Notes under the pieces: model-generated
The model's database searches: none
What the model was told of the DNA's origin: nothing
The model's input: only the letters and a program-made list of their open reading frames with translations
NCBI RefSeq assembly: GCF_000238335.3
Contig: NZ_AHCB03000007.1
Location: 531,809-595,808 of the forward strand
DNA length: 64,000 nt
Direction: 5' to 3'
From: Pseudoalteromonas marina
GTDB taxonomy: Bacteria; Pseudomonadota; Gammaproteobacteria; Enterobacterales; Alteromonadaceae
In this document: one piece after another, positions 1-8,974 of the stretch
Layout: the number at the start of each line of letters is the position of its first letter
Position numbering within the stretch: the stretch's first letter is position 1
Made by a program: the position numbers and the translations under genes

Positions 1-251
1 TTAAAAAAGGCGCGGTACTGGCACCAGGCGTGCGTTTATCTGCAACCATTCCGGTATACGACTGCGTTAACGAGCGCCAGCTAGATAAAGGCGAGCCAAT
101 TCCAGAGTACGCCATTGTAATACCGGGCTCTCGCCCTGCGTCTAACGAGTGGGCTCGTGAGCAAGGCCTAAGCATGTCGTGTGCGTTAATTGTTAAATAC
201 CGCGACGAGCAAAGCGATGCATCATTATTGCTAGAAGAGGTTTTACGATAA
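1..251 (+). CDS. DapD-like tetrahydrodipicolinate N-succinyltransferase, 3' end only
   Basis: Only the last 82 codons are present; the reading frame is open from base 3 and runs off the left edge. The tail resembles the C-terminus of DapD, which transfers succinyl from succinyl-CoA to tetrahydrodipicolinate in lysine/DAP synthesis: the end of a left-handed beta-helix, then a P-x-Y-A-I-V-I-P-G-S turn and the strand SMSCALIVKYRDE, comparable to YSLYCAVIVKKVD in E. coli DapD, ending in a leucine-rich helix. The stop codon overlaps the next start (TAATG), so the downstream decarboxylase is translationally coupled. Because the neighbours are a decarboxylase and a desuccinylase-type enzyme rather than the usual dapD neighbours, this may be a second, pathway-specific paralogue (like TabB of tabtoxin synthesis). 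That last point is inference. Confidence 0.75.
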   Translation, partial: KKGAVLAPGVRLSATIPVYDCVNERQLDKGEPIPEYAIVIPGSRPASNEWAREQGLSMSCALIVKYRDEQSDASLLLEEVLR

Positions 252-1456
252 TGAGCTTTTTGAGCACGCCAATCAAAACCGCTGTTAATAAGCTTACTCA
301 GCAACTTGATACCCCTTTTTTTGTTTACGACCTAGATAAACTAAACGCACACCTTACCCGTTTAGTTGCACAAACCGATGTAAAGCTTTGGTATGCTGTA
401 AAAGCGAATCCGCTGTCTAAGGTTATTCAAAGCTTAGATAGCGCAGGCTTTAACTTTGACGTAGCAAGTAAAGGTGAACTTGAACAAGTACTTGCACAAG
501 GTATTAGTTCGCAGCGCGTGCTCAACACAGGACCTGCAAAGAGCCCTAAACAAATTAAACACTTTATCGAGCGCGGCGTACGTATTTTTGTTGCCGAAAG
601 CCTCAATCAAGTGCGTTGGTTAAACCAACAAGCGCAGCTGCAAAATACGCAGCTGCAAGTTTTATTGCGTGTGCAACTACGCTGGCCTGAAGGTGAAAAA
701 AACCCACTAGGCGGCGACAGCCTTACTCCGTTTGGGCTTGGCTGCGATGAATGGCAAGCGCTCAATACTGGCGATTACCCAGCACTTAATTTTGATGGCC
801 TGCATATTTTTCAGTGGGGCAACATGCTTAGCACGCAAAAGCTAAGCGAGCTGTGGTCGCAAATGATTGCACCGCTTACCACCTTGGCTAATAACTTAAA
901 TATAAACCTTAAAATTTTAGATTTAGGCGGCGGTTTAGGCATTCCTTATACACAAAACGAGACAATACTTGAATGGGATGGTCTTATAGCCGCGCTTGCT
1001 AAAATTAAAAAAGAGGCGGGTGTAGACGAGCTTTGGATGGAGCTTGGCCGCTACGCTGTAGGCGAATGCGGTCATTATGCTAACCCCGTAATAGAGTGCA
1101 AACAAAACTACGGCCAACAGCAAGTTATTTTAACCGGTGGGATTAACCACTTATTGCGCCCTGCTGTTACAAGCCAAGATTTTCCTGCGGCGTTATTGCG
1201 CGAATCAACGGCGCCAGAACAAGCAATGAGCCTATATGGCCCATTATGTACTGCCCTTGATTGCTTAGGCGAGCATACCCTACCAAGCGATTTAAACGAG
1301 CAAGACTGGCTGGTGTTTAGCCAATGTGGCGCCTATGGTTTTACCGAAAGCATGCCCTATTTCTTATGCCATGAACTAGCTGCAGAATACGTGTTACAAA
1401 ATGGCGAGCTCACCTGTGTGCGCCAAGCAGAAGATGCCAGTCACTACTTAAGGTAA
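251..1456 (+). CDS. Fold-III PLP-dependent decarboxylase (diaminopimelate/ornithine decarboxylase family)
   Basis: This is a 401-residue fold-III (alanine-racemase-like barrel) amino acid decarboxylase. The PLP lysine lies in YAVKANP near residue 50, the phosphate-binding glycine loop is LDLGGGLG near residue 225, and the C-terminal catalytic cysteine region reads YGPLCTALDCLG, followed by FSQCGAYGFTESMPYF. Length and motif order fit diaminopimelate, carboxynorspermidine or related decarboxylases, but the substrate cannot be fixed from sequence. The ATG overlaps the stop of the DapD-like gene by one base, and the stop is only 5 bp before the next gene, so the three form one operon. The context suggests that it decarboxylates an (N-succinylated or free) dicarboxylic amino acid; that is inference. 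Confidence 0.85.
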   Translation: MSFLSTPIKTAVNKLTQQLDTPFFVYDLDKLNAHLTRLVAQTDVKLWYAVKANPLSKVIQSLDSAGFNFDVASKGELEQVLAQGISSQRVLNTGPAKSPKQIKHFIERGVRIFVAESLNQVRWLNQQAQLQNTQLQVLLRVQLRWPEGEKNPLGGDSLTPFGLGCDEWQALNTGDYPALNFDGLHIFQWGNMLSTQKLSELWSQMIAPLTTLANNLNINLKILDLGGGLGIPYTQNETILEWDGLIAALAKIKKEAGVDELWMELGRYAVGECGHYANPVIECKQNYGQQQVILTGGINHLLRPAVTSQDFPAALLRESTAPEQAMSLYGPLCTALDCLGEHTLPSDLNEQDWLVFSQCGAYGFTESMPYFLCHELAAEYVLQNGELTCVRQAEDASHYLR

Positions 1457-1461
1457 TAAAC

Positions 1462-2583
1462 ATGAGCATAACAACACCCATTAGCCAAGAAAATATTGTA
1501 GTAGGGGAAGTAGCAAATGGCTTGCCTCTCACTATTCCGGTGTATCGCTTAAAAGGCGATGGTAGCGGGCCAAGCGTGTATATTCAAGCCAACATGCATG
1601 GCGCCGAGGTACAAGGTAACGCGGTTATATTTCAGTTGCTAGAGCAGTTAAAGCAGCTCAATTTAAAAGGCGACATTACCTTAGTACCATATGCTAACCC
1701 TATTGGTTGCAATCAAAAATCAGGGGAGTTTACCCTTGGCCGATTCGACCCTATTACGGGCACCAACTGGAACCGTATGTATCACTACAATAGTGATTTA
1801 GTTACCCAGTTTGCACACGAGCATAGTCAGTACGACGATGCAGCTTTAAAAAGTAATTTTAAAGCTGCCCTAATTGATGAAATAGACACCAAACTTAACG
1901 GCCCCGCATATTTACTCAATACCGGTAAACGCATTGCGCTTAACCTGCAAAAGCTTGCGCACCAAGCCGACATAGTGCTCGATTTACACACAGGCCCTAT
2001 TTCAAGTAAGCATTTATATTGCCCAACCTATGCAACAGACAGTGCTCGTTATTTTAATATTGAACATGTACTGCTGATCCCAAGCGACTTTGATGGCGCT
2101 ATGGATGAAGCTAGCTTTTGCCCATGGTGGCACTTAAGTAATGCACTTAGCGCGCAAGGGCGTTCGTTCAACGTGCAGGTAGAAGCCTTTACAGTTGAGC
2201 TAGGTAGCCAAGAAAAAATAGATTTAAAAGAAGCACTCAACGATGCAAAGAGCATATTATGCTACCTAAATCATAAGAACGTATTAGTAGATGCGCCGCA
2301 TAAACCAGCTAATATAACTCGCTATGCGTGTAACCTAGATGACTACTTTGCCTATTACGCCCCTATTGGCGGCATGGTTGAATATGTAGCACCACTTGGT
2401 GGTCATATTAAAGCAGGCGAGCCCATCGCACATATTTTACGTATGGAACGCTATCTAAGTGAACAACCATTACAAACGCTGACTCTTGATTGCGATGCTA
2501 TCGCTATTTTGCACTTTGCCTCAGCAAGCGTTAATCAAGGCACTGAGTTGTATAAATTTTTTACAAACGTATTTGAGCTATAG
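1462..2583 (+). CDS. Succinylglutamate desuccinylase/aspartoacylase family (M14) zinc hydrolase
   Basis: The 373-residue protein has the zinc-binding signature of the AstE/AspA branch of M14 carboxypeptidases: NMHGAEVQGN near residue 45 (His and Glu ligands) and DLHTGP near residue 170 (His ligand). The family removes acyl groups from amino acids or amines. The C-terminal portion, with PIGGMVEYVAPLGGHIKAGEPIA, forms the beta-sandwich typical of the family. It is the last gene of the DapD-like/decarboxylase operon, so a plausible role is to remove the succinyl group added by the first enzyme after decarboxylation. That pathway order is inferred, not shown. A hairpin and an intrinsic terminator follow. 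Confidence 0.85.
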   Translation: MSITTPISQENIVVGEVANGLPLTIPVYRLKGDGSGPSVYIQANMHGAEVQGNAVIFQLLEQLKQLNLKGDITLVPYANPIGCNQKSGEFTLGRFDPITGTNWNRMYHYNSDLVTQFAHEHSQYDDAALKSNFKAALIDEIDTKLNGPAYLLNTGKRIALNLQKLAHQADIVLDLHTGPISSKHLYCPTYATDSARYFNIEHVLLIPSDFDGAMDEASFCPWWHLSNALSAQGRSFNVQVEAFTVELGSQEKIDLKEALNDAKSILCYLNHKNVLVDAPHKPANITRYACNLDDYFAYYAPIGGMVEYVAPLGGHIKAGEPIAHILRMERYLSEQPLQTLTLDCDAIAILHFASASVNQGTELYKFFTNVFEL

Positions 2584-2606
2584 CTCACCCTTCTCATTGC
2601 GTGAGA

Positions 2607-2633
2607 GTACATTAATCTCCTAAGTTAATGTAC
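2607..2633. repeat. Inverted repeat between operon end and terminator
   Basis: GTACATTAA and TTAATGTAC form a perfect 9-bp inverted repeat with a 9-base loop, just upstream of the intrinsic terminator of the first operon. It could be a 3'-end RNA hairpin or a protein site; no known operator is recognised. Confidence 0.5.
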
Positions 2634-2640
2634 ATTAGAT

Positions 2641-2667
2641 AAAGCGGCTTTGGCCGCTTTTCTTTTG
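2641..2667 (+). terminator. Intrinsic terminator of the DapD-like/decarboxylase/M14 operon
   Basis: AAAGCGGC-TTTG-GCCGCTTT forms an 8-bp stem with a 4-base loop and is followed by a T-rich run (TTCTTTT). It lies 57 bp after the last stop. Confidence 0.8.
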
Positions 2668-2786
2668 ATCTGTTAGTACCGCCTTTAACGTAATGTAAAC
2701 AGTTCAGTAAAAGTTCACTGTACCTAATGTAAAAAGCGTTATAATAAAATAAATCACAACCTACCCAATACTCACAAGGAATTACA

Positions 2787-3821
2787 ATGAGCTGGCGCCA
2801 CTGGATCACCCTTTCAGCTTTACTAAGTACCGCAGCATTTGCGCAAGACGAAGTACAAAAAAACGAGCAAGACAGCAGTATAGAACTCGTCAAGCAATGT
2901 ATTTTGAATGAAGTGATTGGGGGCGATGGCAAGCAAACACTCGATGAGCTTCGTAAAAAATGTTCTGCACTGGAAGAAAACAAACAACTGACCGCACTCG
3001 ATAAACGCCAAGCACGTGAAGAGGTTGGTAAAAAAAATCGTAATGTAATCACACCCCACAAACGAAATTACATATTGCCATTATCATACGTATCGCATCC
3101 TAACGATCGCCCTTTTGACCGTTTTGATGAGCTCACCGATGAACAAGATGGTGATACACTCGATAACTTAGAAGCAAAATATCAACTTTCAATCAAGGTT
3201 CCCTTGTTTGACGAATTTTCTGACGAAGACCAAGCCTTGTATTTTGGTTTTACGCTGCAATCGTATTGGCAAATTTATAACTCAGAAATTTCATCGCCAT
3301 TTCGTGAAACCAACTACGAACCTGAAATTTTTTGGATAAATTACCTGGATCCAGAAAACGTACTTTGGGGCGATGAAATGGCTATTGTGTTAGGTATTTC
3401 ACACCAGTCAAATGGTCGAAGCCAACCAAACTCGCGCTCGTGGAACCGTATTTACGCCGACTTCATATGGGAAAACCGAGGCTTTGTTTTTAGCTTTAAA
3501 CCTTGGTATCGCATAGCTGAAGACGAAAAAGAAAACCTGCTAGATGCAAAAGGGGATGATAACCCTGATATTTACAAATACATGGGGTACTTTGAATTTA
3601 GCGGTGCATATCGATATCACGATCATGAATTTAGCTTTATGACTCGTAATAACTTAAATTCAGACAATCGTGGTGCACTTCAGCTTGATTGGTCATTTCC
3701 TTTGTGGGGCCGCGTTCGTGGCTACGCGCAATACTTTAACGGCTACGGTGAAAGCCTAATAGATTATAACGCTGACGTTGAGCGTATTGGTGTGGGTATA
3801 TTATTAACTGATTTGTTGTAA
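2787..3821 (+). CDS. pldA: Outer membrane phospholipase A
   Basis: This is a 344-residue outer membrane phospholipase A (OMPLA), a calcium-dependent beta-barrel hydrolase of membrane phospholipids. A signal peptide ends near residue 19 (AAFAQ). The hallmark segment HQSNGRSQPNSRSWNRIY carries the catalytic triad: His206, Ser208 and Asn220, with the same spacing as His142/Ser144/Asn156 of the E. coli enzyme. The YWQIYNSEISSPFRETNYEPE region is also diagnostic. The protein is longer than E. coli PldA because of a charged, roughly 70-residue extension between the signal peptide and the barrel. It has its own AAGGA ribosome site 9 bases ahead of ATG and a terminator downstream, so it appears monocistronic. 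Confidence 0.93.
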   Translation: MSWRHWITLSALLSTAAFAQDEVQKNEQDSSIELVKQCILNEVIGGDGKQTLDELRKKCSALEENKQLTALDKRQAREEVGKKNRNVITPHKRNYILPLSYVSHPNDRPFDRFDELTDEQDGDTLDNLEAKYQLSIKVPLFDEFSDEDQALYFGFTLQSYWQIYNSEISSPFRETNYEPEIFWINYLDPENVLWGDEMAIVLGISHQSNGRSQPNSRSWNRIYADFIWENRGFVFSFKPWYRIAEDEKENLLDAKGDDNPDIYKYMGYFEFSGAYRYHDHEFSFMTRNNLNSDNRGALQLDWSFPLWGRVRGYAQYFNGYGESLIDYNADVERIGVGILLTDLL

Positions 3822-3832
3822 AATCAGCTTAT

Positions 3833-3872
3833 AAAAAAGCCAAGCATTAATTATTAAGTGCTTGGCTTTTTT
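3833..3872. terminator. Bidirectional terminator between pldA and the YiiD-like gene
   Basis: A long hairpin (GCCAAGCA... paired with ...TGCTTGGC) is flanked by an A-run on the left and a T-run on the right, so it can end transcription of the convergent pldA (+) and YiiD-like (-) genes. Confidence 0.85.
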
Positions 3873-3888
3873 AATTAAAAATTACTCG

Positions 3889-4782
3889 TTATTTTTTTAC
3901 TGCAAACACACCTTCAAACTCAGCAACTACGTTGTCACCATCATAAATGGTTACCGGTACCACATAACTTGTTTTACCATCGGCTTCTAAATCGCTTAAT
4001 TTTCCTTTACACGCTTGTAAATCTACACAACCACGCGGATCTGTATTGAGTGGCTTTAAGTACTTAATACTCGCATCGGCTAAAACTATGCTACCTTCAA
4101 GTCCCGCTTCTTTGAGCGCCAAATACGTTGCGCCCCAGCCAGTTAATGTGGCTAAACTATAAATAGAACCAGCAAACATTGTGTTATGTAAATTTAAATT
4201 AGCGTCTAAATCAGCGCTGGTTGTAAATTGCCAATCTGTGTAACTTTCTACTTTAATGCCCATTGCATCACTAATAGGAATTGATTCTCGCCAGATATTT
4301 TGCAGTACTTGAGTCCAATTTGGATGGCGGAACCAACCCGGCTCACTCGGTTTTTGCTTAACCATTTTATAGTGCTGTACATCACCATACGCCAAGTGCG
4401 CTTTTTCTTTTAATTCGTACCCATGACGCTTATAAAACTCAAGCGCCCGCTCACGTGCAAATAACACCAGCTCATCGGCATTTTGTGTCCACGCTATTTT
4501 TTCTAAATCGTGTAACAGGCGACTACCAATATGCTGATTTCGGTTACCTTCAGCCACAGCCATATAACGAACCTGAGCTTGCTCATGGTTATTAAAATGT
4601 AATCGAGCCACACCTAATACGTCACCCTCTTTATTTTTTATAAAGCGGTGTTCAGCGTCTTGTTCTAAATCATCTTGTTCAGAACCTCTTGGTTCCCCCC
4701 AAGGAGCGCGTAAAACCTGCCAGCGTAACTGATAGTAAGCTTGCCAATCTTCGCTACTTTGTGGGGTACTTACCTGAAACAT
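3889..4782 (-). CDS. YiiD-type bifunctional protein: GNAT acetyltransferase plus hotdog thioesterase-like domain
   Basis: This 297-residue fusion has an N-terminal GNAT domain (residues 1-145), with the acetyl-CoA loop RNQHIGSRLL and the FYKRHGYE strand. Its C-terminal domain of about 145 residues is of the YiiD_C hotdog type (LHNTMFAGSIYSLATLTGWG). E. coli YiiD has the same architecture and has been linked to initiation of fatty acid synthesis as a malonyl-ACP decarboxylase; whether this protein does the same is inference. An AGGAG site lies 5 bases before ATG. A -35/-10-like pair (TTGCAG, 16 bp, TATGGT) lies about 65 bp upstream on the minus strand. Confidence 0.85.
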   Translation of the reverse strand: MFQVSTPQSSEDWQAYYQLRWQVLRAPWGEPRGSEQDDLEQDAEHRFIKNKEGDVLGVARLHFNNHEQAQVRYMAVAEGNRNQHIGSRLLHDLEKIAWTQNADELVLFARERALEFYKRHGYELKEKAHLAYGDVQHYKMVKQKPSEPGWFRHPNWTQVLQNIWRESIPISDAMGIKVESYTDWQFTTSADLDANLNLHNTMFAGSIYSLATLTGWGATYLALKEAGLEGSIVLADASIKYLKPLNTDPRGCVDLQACKGKLSDLEADGKTSYVVPVTIYDGDNVVAEFEGVFAVKK

Positions 4783-4954
4783 ACTTACTCCTGTTGCTGT
4801 AAAAGCCGCATGTAAAAATTTAAAAAGGCCTCAACCTGTTGATGGCAAATACCATACTCCATCTTAACAAAACTGCAAATACGACTTTGGTGAAGCTTTT
4901 AAAATACGTAAAAAATTAATGACAGATCCCATTGCGCTTTACTAAAGCTGGTTT

Positions 4955-5680
4955 ATGCTAAATAACATGACCACATACATTGATGCCTCAACAGGCCTAA
5001 TTAACAGTCATTTTATTGAAAACAGCCAAAATAAAGGAACGCTACTTTATTGGCAAAACGTAAATGGCGATCACATTCAAGTTCGCGAACATGGTAATTT
5101 ACGCTGGCTATTAATAAACAACACGTTGCAATCCATTATCGACGTCGATAATCCACGAACTCTGTTGTTCCCTCATTTGCAATATTTAGCAGCGCAATGG
5201 CAAACACTGCCACCACCTACCAACGTGCTTGAACTTGGATTGGGCGGTGGGGCTATTCGTAACTATTTACTTAAGCAACACCCTCAAGTAAATATAACGT
5301 CAGTTGAAAAAAATGCAGGCATATTGGCATGTTATTCGCAGTTTTTTGCATCAAGCAGTAACGAAAATTTACTATGCGATGATGCACAGATGGTACTTAC
5401 TTCAGCGCGAAATATAGATTGGGTTATATTAGATTTATTCTGCCAGATAGATGCGCCACGATTTTTATTTGAGCACGCATTTTATGAAAAAATTCACGCT
5501 GCACTTAACACTACCGGCAAACTATTTATTAACTTTTTATCGCAACATAACTCACAGTTAAAACAGCTCCAAAAGCTATTATTCGATGTATTTGGTTATA
5601 CAGTATACCCTCATAAAATTTCAGGTTACGTTAACCATATAGTGGTCATTAGTAAACAACACCCTAAACAGATAAGTTAA
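4955..5680 (+). CDS. Spermidine synthase-like class I methyltransferase-fold protein
   Basis: The 241-residue protein has a Rossmann core with the nucleotide-binding loop LELGLGGGAIRNYLL near residue 90, an acidic residue ending strand 2 (SVEKN) and the strand-4 motif DWVILDLF. This is the pattern of spermidine-synthase-like proteins annotated across Alteromonadales. The N-terminal beta domain of true polyamine synthases is short here and the substrate is unknown. Two ATGs (4955 and 4967) are possible and the longer is given. The 3' end overlaps the convergent dtd gene by 17 bp. Confidence 0.7.
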   Translation: MLNNMTTYIDASTGLINSHFIENSQNKGTLLYWQNVNGDHIQVREHGNLRWLLINNTLQSIIDVDNPRTLLFPHLQYLAAQWQTLPPPTNVLELGLGGGAIRNYLLKQHPQVNITSVEKNAGILACYSQFFASSSNENLLCDDAQMVLTSARNIDWVILDLFCQIDAPRFLFEHAFYEKIHAALNTTGKLFINFLSQHNSQLKQLQKLLFDVFGYTVYPHKISGYVNHIVVISKQHPKQIS

Positions 5681-6101
5681 ACGTAACCGGTCCATCGTTG
5701 CATAAACTCACTTGCATATCAGCACCAAACTCACCAGTTGCAACGCTAATACCTTGCGCTTTAGCTTGAGCAACAAAGTACTCGTAAAGCGCGTTAGCTT
5801 GGCTTGGGGTCGCTGCCGATGAAAAGCTCGGACGCATTCCTTTTTTAGTATTTGCGGCTAACGTAAATTGCGAAACAACTAATAATTCACCACCCATGTC
5901 TTTTAAACTTAAATTCATTTTATCGTTTTCGTCGGTAAAAATTCGGTAATTACTGACTTTATGTAAAAGCTTATCAGCTGCCCCTTTATCGTCTGCCTTT
6001 TCAACACCTAACAAAAGTAAAATACCTTGCTCTATTTGCCCAATTACCTGGTTGTTAACTTCTACCTTTGCGTGTTTTACGCGCTGTATTAGCCCTTGCA
6101 T
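5664..6101 (-). CDS. dtd: D-aminoacyl-tRNA deacylase
   Basis: Dtd (145 residues) hydrolyses D-amino acids mischarged onto tRNA and glycine misacylated onto tRNA-Ala. Both active-site signatures are present: the SQFTL motif (residues 77-81) and the cross-subunit cis-proline loop NDGPVTF near the C-terminus. Length matches the family. It follows the YihY gene with no intergenic base between that gene's stop and this ATG, so the two are co-transcribed and probably translationally coupled, as in many gammaproteobacteria. Confidence 0.95.
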   Translation of the reverse strand: MQGLIQRVKHAKVEVNNQVIGQIEQGILLLLGVEKADDKGAADKLLHKVSNYRIFTDENDKMNLSLKDMGGELLVVSQFTLAANTKKGMRPSFSSAATPSQANALYEYFVAQAKAQGISVATGEFGADMQVSLCNDGPVTFNLSV

Positions 6102-7004
6102 TTAACTTATATCCTTTGATTTAGGTTCTTCTTCCAGTTCTATTTCTGGGGTATCCTCAATATCATTTGGGCTAATACACGCCGTAAATTCGGCGCCCAA
6201 AAGTACAACGACCCACGCTAAATACACCCACACAAATAAAATAGGAATTGTTGCTACCGCACCGTAAATAACCTCATATGAAGGAAAGTGGCTAATATAA
6301 AGTGCAAACCCTTTTTTTGTTAGCTCAAATAAAAGTGCAGCAAACAATGCCCCTGGCACAGCGGCTCTAAACGATACGCGTGTATTTGGCACTAAGGTAT
6401 AAAGCATGATGAAGCCCATCATCGAAATTCCATAGGGAAGTAATTTTAATAAAAATCCACTAAACCCTGGAATACCTTGATCAGCAAACGATACTAACGA
6501 CACAATATATGAAGTTACACCAATACTTGCCCCCAGTAATACAGGCCCTAAACTCAGTACCATCCAATACACTGCAAATGAAATCATCATTGGGCGCTTT
6601 TTCTTAATACGCCAAATGCGATTAAGTGTTGCATCTACATTACGTATTAAAAGTAAGGCAACAGCGGCTAAAAAACCTATACCCACTGCAGTCATTTGAT
6701 TGGCATTGCCTGCAAAGGAGCTAATATGCTCTCTGATCACATCCGTAGAGGTCGGCACAAAGTTAGTAAACAAAAAGCTTTCTATTTCCATACGAGTCGA
6801 TTCAAACCCCGGGAACGCTGAAAATATTGCAACCCCTACAGCGATAAGCGGTATTAATGAAAGCAGAGTTACGTAAGCAAGGTAACCAGCATTGACTGTA
6901 ATTTGATCGTCTATACAACGATTAATATATTGCATCCACCAACCGGGTTGCTGGCGCATAAAGGACTTAACTTGCTGTTTGTAATGGGAGAGCTTATCAT
7001 TCAT
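6102..7004 (-). CDS. YihY/UPF0761 (BrkB-like) inner membrane protein
   Basis: This 300-residue polytopic protein of the YihY/BrkB family, once thought to be RNase BN, has about six hydrophobic segments. It has the typical start (GWWMQYINRCIDDQITVNAGYLAY split by short loops), the ATLNRIWRIKKKRP loop in the middle, and an acidic cytoplasmic tail (EDTPEIELEEEPKSKD). The molecular role of the family is not established. It is the first gene of a two-gene operon with dtd, an arrangement conserved in related bacteria. Confidence 0.88.
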   Translation of the reverse strand: MNDKLSHYKQQVKSFMRQQPGWWMQYINRCIDDQITVNAGYLAYVTLLSLIPLIAVGVAIFSAFPGFESTRMEIESFLFTNFVPTSTDVIREHISSFAGNANQMTAVGIGFLAAVALLLIRNVDATLNRIWRIKKKRPMMISFAVYWMVLSLGPVLLGASIGVTSYIVSLVSFADQGIPGFSGFLLKLLPYGISMMGFIMLYTLVPNTRVSFRAAVPGALFAALLFELTKKGFALYISHFPSYEVIYGAVATIPILFVWVYLAWVVVLLGAEFTACISPNDIEDTPEIELEEEPKSKDIS

Positions 7005-7089
7005 ACAATTGACTTGTGCTTATCGAGTTTTGATTATCATAACAATCAGCACCGGAATTTACAGCACTTACACGTAAATAGGGAATCAA

Positions 7090-7743
7090 ATGAAAAAACA
7101 AACACTGTTAAGCGCATCAATACTTGCCCTAACGTTAGCATTATCTGGGTGTCAATCAGCTTACTATTCTGCAATGGAAAAAGTAGGTGTTCACAAACGT
7201 GACATTCTTATTGACCGCGTAGAAGAAACCAAAGAGTCACAAGAAGAATCTCAAGAAGAGTTTCAGTCAGCGCTTGAGCGTTTAACTACACTAATTAATT
7301 TTGATGGTGGTGAGCTCCAAGATGCTTACAATCAACTAAATGACGATTACGAATCAAGCCTTAAAGCCGCAGACGACGTTACTACCAATATCAATAAAGT
7401 AGAAGATGTTGCTGAAGCCTTGTTTGACGAGTGGAGCGATGAATTAGAACAGTACAAAAGCGCTTCGTTAAAACGCGAAAGCAGTAAAAAACTTAATGCC
7501 ACTAAGCGCCAATTTGATCAGCTTCTTCGTTCTATGCGCAGTGCTGAAAGTAAAATGGAACCAGTACTATCATCACTAAAAGATAACGTTTTGTACTTAA
7601 AGCATAATTTAAATGCACAGGCAGTTGCTGCTATAAAAGGTGAATTTACTAACCTTAAACGCGACATTCAGATACTGATGAACGACATGAACAAGTCAAT
7701 CGCCGATTCAAATAAGTTTATTGAGCAAATGAACAAAGCCTAA
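7090..7743 (+). CDS. DUF2959 family lipoprotein
   Basis: The 217-residue protein has a lipoprotein signal (LALSGC, lipidated Cys21) followed by an almost entirely helical, highly charged region rich in heptad-like Glu/Lys/Leu, including a repeated ESQEESQEEFQ stretch and long coiled-coil segments. It matches the DUF2959 family of gammaproteobacterial lipoproteins, for which no function is known to me. It has its own terminator downstream. Confidence 0.8.
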   Translation: MKKQTLLSASILALTLALSGCQSAYYSAMEKVGVHKRDILIDRVEETKESQEESQEEFQSALERLTTLINFDGGELQDAYNQLNDDYESSLKAADDVTTNINKVEDVAEALFDEWSDELEQYKSASLKRESSKKLNATKRQFDQLLRSMRSAESKMEPVLSSLKDNVLYLKHNLNAQAVAAIKGEFTNLKRDIQILMNDMNKSIADSNKFIEQMNKA

Positions 7744-7770
7744 TAATGCTATTTTTATAACAACTCTAAA

Positions 7771-7797
7771 AGCCTGTTAATTTTAACGGGCTTTTTT
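7771..7797 (+). terminator. Intrinsic terminator after the DUF2959 gene
   Basis: AGCCTGTTAA pairs with TTAACGGGCT (one G-U pair), followed by TTTTTT. Confidence 0.8.
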
Positions 7798-7885
7798 GTG
7801 ATTATTTTTTGTTACGATTAACACATTGTTTAATAAATAGCTTTTGATAAGCTTAAACTTCTTTAAAACAATAACAACAGTCGAA

Positions 7886-8974
7886 ATGAAATTACATACT
7901 CTGTACTTACTTATTACCTCAAGCTTTTTAGCCGCCTGCAGCGCAAACACTGTAAATGTAATTGCTGGGCAAGACAGCATAACGCCAATTCATGAATCAG
8001 GTGAGCGTGAAGGGCGTTATCACAACCTTTATGCGGGCGATAAAACCTATCCGGTTACTTGTGAAGCTGACTGCTACCCACAACACCCGAATGTAATATG
8101 CGAAACCACTGCTGAAAATTGCACATTTAACGCTGAGCAATTAAAGCCACAGCTAAACCTTGGCTTTAATATACGCTGGTTAGGCCATGCTGGCTTTATG
8201 ATCCAAACACCAAATGGACAGCATGTAGTGTTCGACCCCGTAAAAGAGCAGTTTGACTCACCCGTTGATTTAGCATTTAAGCTTGCCTCTGGGTTTTATA
8301 GACAACCTGGTGATTGGCTTACTCAAAGCGAACTTAAAAACCTAGATGCCATTATGTATTCGCATATTCATTACGATCATTTTAATAAATCAGACATAGA
8401 AGAAATAGGTAATCAACCTCGCTACTTAGCGCCATTAGGCATGGCAGATAACTTTCCAAACGCAGGACTTAATATTAGCGAAATGGCGTGGTATGCAAAA
8501 ACTAAAATTGATGATTTAACCATTCATGCACTACCAGCGCATCACTTTAGCAGCCGTGTATTAGTACCCTTTATTTACGAAGACAACGATAAAGACTTAT
8601 GGAATGGCTGGCTACTTGAACAAAATGGCAGCACCTTATTTTTTGCAGGCGACACCGGCTACTCCAAACACTTTAGCGATATTCAGCAAAAGTATGGCGA
8701 TATTGATGTGTGCTTAATGCCGATAGCCTCTTACTACAGCGAAGATAATCCCAAGTGGTATCGTTATGTTCATACAACCCCAGAAGATGCTCTTAAGGCC
8801 GCACACGAGCTTAACTGTAAAGTCATGATACCGTGGGGGTACGGTAACTCATCATGGAAAATGGGCGACCGAAGTAGTCATTCGGCTTTACTACGTTTAT
8901 TACACATGCATGAAACAATGAAATCACCCGTGCCGCTTTATATTTTAAATGAAGGTGAAAGTATTAAATTTTGA
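7886..8974 (+). CDS. Secreted/lipoprotein metallo-beta-lactamase-fold hydrolase (RomA/NAPE-PLD-like)
   Basis: I start this at ATG 7886 (362 residues) because it gives a clean lipoprotein signal (MKLHTLYLLITSSFLAAC, lipidated Cys18); a TTG 42 bases upstream would bury that signal. The metal site motif HIHYDH is present (His160, His162, Asp164, His165), as are WLGHAGFMI before it and GDTGYS plus a C-terminal His-containing segment after it. It matches the branch of the fold that includes RomA and N-acyl-phosphatidylethanolamine phospholipase D. Substrate is unknown; a lipid-like substrate in the cell envelope is a guess. Confidence 0.82.
   Translation: MKLHTLYLLITSSFLAACSANTVNVIAGQDSITPIHESGEREGRYHNLYAGDKTYPVTCEADCYPQHPNVICETTAENCTFNAEQLKPQLNLGFNIRWLGHAGFMIQTPNGQHVVFDPVKEQFDSPVDLAFKLASGFYRQPGDWLTQSELKNLDAIMYSHIHYDHFNKSDIEEIGNQPRYLAPLGMADNFPNAGLNISEMAWYAKTKIDDLTIHALPAHHFSSRVLVPFIYEDNDKDLWNGWLLEQNGSTLFFAGDTGYSKHFSDIQQKYGDIDVCLMPIASYYSEDNPKWYRYVHTTPEDALKAAHELNCKVMIPWGYGNSSWKMGDRSSHSALLRLLHMHETMKSPVPLYILNEGESIKF

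Noticed and set aside
2612..3061. Minus-strand ORF over the 5' part of pldA
   Set aside because: It crosses a terminator and overlaps a well-supported gene; its composition is serine-rich in the way antisense frames often are.
4785..4862. 25-codon ORF on the minus strand ending 2 bp before the YiiD-like start
   Set aside because: A -35/-10-like pair (TTGCAG, TATGGT) would start transcription downstream of its ATG, and there is no good ribosome site. It may be a leader peptide but is not supported.
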